Assembly (NCBI RefSeq): GCF_020085105.1
Contig: NC_058043.1
Location: 17,474,167 to 17,538,166, forward strand
Direction: 5' to 3'
From: Siniperca chuatsi
Taxonomy: Eukaryota; Chordata; Actinopteri; Centrarchiformes; Sinipercidae
DNA length: 64,000 nucleotides
A program made the position numbers and the translations under genes. The notes under the pieces are model-generated. The model worked only from the letters and a program-made list of their open reading frames with translations. It had not been told where the DNA came from and ran no database searches. Within the stretch, counting starts at the first letter, position 1. Every line of letters begins with the position of its first letter. This document shows positions 60,701-64,000 of the stretch, one piece after another.

Positions 60701-61185
60701 TAGCATCCAGGGGCAGGATTAGCTCAGATACAACTTTACAACCTGAATGTTGGAGCTCAAATCACATCAGGAGATCAGCTGTCAACTAGAATAACAGTAA
60801 ACCTTTCCCCTCAGCTTGTACTTGCTACAAAGAGAATACACAACAGAGTAATATCTCTTAACCTGAGACCACAGTGCTGCGGACAACTCACCCTGGAATG
60901 GCAGAGGAAACCGACATACAGCAGCAGCATTGCAGGCAGCAGCACCACAGAGAAGACCACAGCCAGGAGCAGAGCGCTGGCCAAGACGACACACAGGTTC
61001 CAGAGGATGAGACCTGCTCCACAGGCCACGCAACCACACCTGCCCCTGCGGCTGCCCCACGCGCTGCCCCCACTGTGGGCCACGGGAGGGGGCAGCATCT
61101 TCACTCCCTCCCCGATCCAGAACTCCTCCTCTTTCTCCTCCTCGCCTGAACCTCCATCGTCCAGGTCCACGTCCATACCACACAT
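57726..61185 (-). CDS. tmem88b: TMEM88-family membrane protein (TMEM88B-like)
   Basis: Two exons, 61185-60892 and 57953-57726, join in phase 0 (donor AGG|GTGAGT, acceptor CCTTGTAG|GTC) to give 173 residues. The N-terminus is acidic (DVDLDDGGSGEEEKEEEF at 5-22). A first membrane region at about 58-92 runs from LILWNLCVVLASALLLAV to LLPAMLLLYVGFLCHSR, the family hallmark. Exon 2 holds a second (ALIILGFVMMSPLVVVAAAI), a basic stretch (LLRRFR, ITRAWYRGR) and the end IHAWV. TMEM88 is a two-pass protein whose C-terminal VWV binds the PDZ domain of Dishevelled and dampens Wnt signalling; the AWV end here suggests the same binding. Nearness to vwa1 favours the TMEM88B lineage, though zebrafish naming of tmem88a/b may differ. 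A later ATG (MDVDLDD, 61176) is an alternative start. A pyrimidine-rich CTCTCTTTCTGTCTCAAG directly before the ATG may be an acceptor, implying an upstream 5' exon. Confidence 0.85.
58620..58667 (+). repeat. (CA)n microsatellite in the tmem88b intron
   Basis: A run of about 14 AC units is followed by interrupted CA repeats. Confidence 0.95.
59560..60524 (-). mobile_element. MITE family C copy carrying an insertion
   Basis: The body shares ACATTGACATATTATCACAT and TTTAGCTGCTAAATGCTCCA with the 16.6-17.05 kb copy. It ends ATAGCAGCT at 60524 with TTAA at 60525-60528. Compared with that copy, about 400 bases (roughly 60024-60440) are extra and contain the inverted repeats described next. It lies in the tmem88b intron. 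Confidence 0.6.
60034..60330. repeat. Inverted-repeat insertion with repeated GGAACC-GGCTATCG motif
   Basis: GATAGCCAATGG (60034-60045) and CCATTGGCTATC (60049-60060) form a perfect 12-bp hairpin with a 3-base loop. The 18-mer GGAACCCATTGGCTATCG recurs with two changes at about 60198-60215 and inverted with one change at about 60312-60329. It is probably a small TIR element. No protein is supported. Confidence 0.7.
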
Positions 61186-62329
61186 CTTGAGACAGAAAGA
61201 GAGAGCAGTTTAAAGCAGACTGAGGGCGGATACTGACACATTCCTTGATTTGTTAATGTTTTAATTTAATGAATGCAATAGAGATGTAACAATTGTGCAA
61301 GGATGAGGCGCTATTGTGGACTCACTGTGGATCTTTAGCAAGCTTGCAAAACATTACTGTGCCTATTTAAAGTGGGTAGGCTGTGTTGTGAAAATCTGTA
61401 TTAAATTGATGGAAAATATTTGCACGTGAAATCCATCAATTTCTAAGTTTTTGTTATCAATTTCATGTTGAATTGCAAACAAAAAACACTTAAAGTGTAT
61501 ATTTCCTTTCCAGGCTGGACGCTGCATTTTAAAACCTTAAATAAGAATAGTGAGGCACAGACACAGCCCCATCCCCTCACTGCACTCTTCTTCTTTCCAT
61601 CCAGGCAGCCAGTAACTCATTAGACTATGTAAATGAGGAACCTATTGCCTGCTTTTACTTTACACACACACACACACACACACACTGTAGCTGTCTTCCC
61701 ATCACTCCTCCGGTCGATCTCACCAATCAGGGCTTTGTCACTAAAGCCCAGACGGTATATCAATAGGATCCATTTTAAACTGCTTCAGCCCGAAACCTTT
61801 TAACCTGAAGAACCTCCTGCTGAGCTGTAGACACAAACCAGAGCTGTTCTGCAGCACACTGCACAGGACTTATGTTCTGCTCCCCTCAGAGCAGTTTCAG
61901 CACAGCTTCATCGCGAACTGAAGGTTTCCCTTTGTTGATGATGCCCTTTTCTTTTACTTTTGAGGGATAACATAATGTATATGTTCTGTTTATATTTTAG
62001 TTTAGACTTGGTTACTCTGATTTTTCTGTCTGGAAACTTGTTAAACCATGGTGTCACCAACATCAATGCGTGTGACAGAGTAGCTCTATGTATCCTATAA
62101 TAAAGCGTCTTTAAACAACACGCTATAAATTTGATTTTTGTTGCCTACCTCCAAGTAGGAAATCCCTCGGGTGTGTGAATTCTTCTCCCGGTGATCGACC
62201 CGGAGCTCTTAATTTCAGTAAAAAATAGAATAAATACTTATGGTGCCAGTTTTTTTAAACAGCAGCGGAGAAAAGCACCTGTGAGTTGGACCCTGTGCTG
62301 CTTTACTGATGCTGCTGTGAGGAGTACTG
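61186..62329. other. Upstream flank of tmem88b
   Basis: This should hold the tmem88b promoter and any 5' non-coding exon, but I cannot place them. A (CA)n run spans 61662-61685. No other gene is visible. Confidence 0.4.
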
Positions 62330-62795
62330 ATGTGTCGGCTGCGAACGAACAGAGCTCTATGAGCCGGCTCCTTTAGGTGAACGACAAGACAATAGGCTAG
62401 ACTGAGATGAAGACGAATTTACATTATATATTTTTTGTTTCATATTAGCCTATATCATTCAAATTAAATCGAAGTATACTGTATGTGTCTATATAGAGTT
62501 GTGTGATTATTTATTAACCACACTATTTCATTAGTAGGGTGTTATTTTTGTTATAGGCTACGACATATCCCACTTTTTAACCACCAGTATGACAGAATAT
62601 TTTAATGTATTGCAGATGAAAAATGTTACATATTTATTTCTTGCAACAAATAAGAAAGTAACTTAGGCAGTGACCAGCAGAAATGGTGCTAAATGAAGAG
62701 CCGTTTGGGAGCCGAAAGAGCCGACTCTCCGAAAGAAACTGAGCCATAAGATCCGGTTCACTTCAACGAGCCGTAATTCCCATCACCAGTGCGGA
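62330..62795. mobile_element. hAT-like repeat with GAGCCG-rich ends
   Basis: The left end has GAACAGAGCTCTATGAGCCG; the right end has GGGAGCCGAAAGAGCCGACT and GATCCGGTTCACTTCAACGA up to CATCACCAGTG. Clustered GAGCCG/CGGCTC blocks at both ends with a reversed CACTGGTGATGGGAATTACG terminus are common in fish DNA transposon remnants. Boundaries are approximate and no target duplication was confirmed. Confidence 0.5.
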
Positions 62796-63072
62796 GCCTC
62801 TGTGCGTCTGTGGGAGCGAGCCACTCGGGCTGCGCGCACCACCGTTAAGTGCGCGCTCACGCGGTCGCACGAAAGTTACATTTCCGACCTAAACATACAA
62901 AAAACAACAGTTTGAAATTTTAATATTTTTGTTTTAGATTTTTAACAGAGTACACGTGAACACAACTCCACAGCCCCTCCAAGCACATACAAACCAAAAA
63001 TTTACTCCGAATAATGTGGAAAAAATAAGGACCGCAAGGGGGAGGGGTGGGTGTCATGCTTCATGTCATTGC

Positions 63073-63550
63073 CAGGGTGGAAGAAGTCCTCAGATATTTT
63101 ACTTAAGTAAAAGTAACAATACCACAGTGTAAAGGTCCTGCATTCAAAATCTTACTTAAGTAAAAGTAGGTTATATAAGTATTTGCATCAAAATATACTT
63201 AAAATACCAAAAGTAAAAGTACTCATTATGCAGAATGGCCCATTTCAGAATAATATATATTATATCACTGGATTATAATTAGTGATGCATTAATGTGTAA
63301 GCATTACTAACGGTGCAGGTGGTAAAGATGGGGCTAAATTTAGGTACTTTATATAACGCTGGGTAGCTTAATCCATATTATTATTAGTTGATTTATATGT
63401 TGTATTAATAATCTGAATCTACAAATTAACTTGTAACTAAGGTTGTCAAATAATAAGTAACATAAAATGGAAATACTCAAGTAAAGTACCTTTAAATTGT
63501 ACTTAAGTACAGTACTTAACAGTAAATGTATTTAGTTCATTCCACCACTG
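63073..63550. mobile_element. Complete hAT-type MITE with exact 8-bp duplication
   Basis: It starts CAGGGTGGAAGAAGTCCTCA and ends CATTCCACCACTG. The flanks are identical: GTCATTGC at 63065-63072 and at 63551-63558. The body repeats ACTTAAGTAAAAGTA motifs and is collinear with the truncated copy at 19854. It is 478 bp and non-coding. Confidence 0.88.
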
Positions 63551-63558
63551 GTCATTGC

Positions 63559-64000
63559 TGTACATTTTCTGGCAACACATAACCCTTGATAAAGGATTTA
63601 TAGGTTTCAGCTAATGTCTTCATTTACTACTTATACATCAATTATAGACATCAATAAGAACAACTTTTGGGTTGCCAGGTTGTGGAAAATCCCCCTCCAC
63701 TATGTCACTTGTTAAAATCAATTTATCAATCAATTTATTATAATGTTATTAAGAATTCACAATTGCAGACTTGATGGATTTTTGTTGTAAAAACCCTTTA
63801 AATTCAACACTAACACTTGATGCCTTATCAAAATGAGAAACCAATTAGTACTTATTAATGGATTACCAACATTTATGAATTCATTTTTATCATATAGAAA
63901 CCAAAGAAAGTGATGTTTTTACAACCAAAAAGTGGTTTTTATTAATGGCTTATAACTGATATATAAAGAATTAGTGAAGGCTGTTCAGTAAGCCATTAGT
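63559..64000. other. AT-rich DNA at the right edge
   Basis: No gene or defined repeat is seen before the window ends. Confidence 0.45.

Noticed and set aside
60874-61149. 91-codon Gln/His-rich plus-strand frame
   Set aside because: It is antisense to tmem88b exon 1; the opposite strand has the clear TMEM88 membrane motif.
57726-61185. Identity as TMEM240, another 1p36.33 membrane gene
   Set aside because: The FLCHSR motif after membrane region 1 and the Trp-Val C-terminus match TMEM88, not TMEM240.

Overview
This is a vertebrate nuclear window, almost certainly from a ray-finned fish, probably a percomorph teleost. Five lines of evidence support this: small GT-AG introns; olfactory receptors of the fish ora class; a dense set of short DNA transposons flanked by TTAA, TA or 8-bp duplications; CA/GA microsatellites; and LINE tails ending in TTA or AATCT repeats. 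I see no bacterial, viral-genome or plasmid features.

I can support five protein-coding genes. fndc10 lies at 3301-4329 (-) with a probable 5' non-coding exon near 4660. ora3 (olfactory receptor class A-like 3) is at 5917-7026 (+) in two exons. ora4 is at 8387-10527 (-) in four exons and faces ora3 tail to tail. vwa1 is at 14198-20982 (-) in five exons, with the signal-peptide exon 4.4 kb upstream of the vWA exon. A two-exon TMEM88-family gene (tmem88b-like) is at 57726-61185 (-). I built the exon joins by matching reading frames to GT/AG sites. From memory, FNDC10, VWA1 and TMEM88B lie close together in human 1p36.33, so the window looks like a conserved synteny block in which the fish ora3/ora4 pair sits between fndc10 and vwa1.

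Layout: 1-560 is a CpG-rich promoter-like stretch. 561-3300 holds an 842-bp hAT element and the fndc10 3' flank. 3.3-10.5 kb is gene-dense (fndc10, ora3, ora4). 10.5-14.2 kb is non-coding with a Penelope-like remnant. 14.2-21 kb is vwa1. 21-57.6 kb is a desert of about 37 kb with no convincing exon; it is filled with transposon remnants, including a solo LTR and a 5'-truncated LINE that both interrupt copies of the same older repeat. 57.7-61.2 kb is tmem88b. 61.2-64 kb is flank with hAT-type elements.

The genes do not form a pathway. fndc10 and tmem88b encode membrane proteins, vwa1 encodes a secreted matrix protein, and ora3/ora4 encode chemosensory GPCRs. I did not find a convincing previously undescribed system. 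The observations most worth checking are the intron layout of the ora pair, the basic insert in Fndc10, the Trp-Val tail of the TMEM88 protein, a tandem splice acceptor in vwa1, and the nested transposon insertions with exact target-site duplications.
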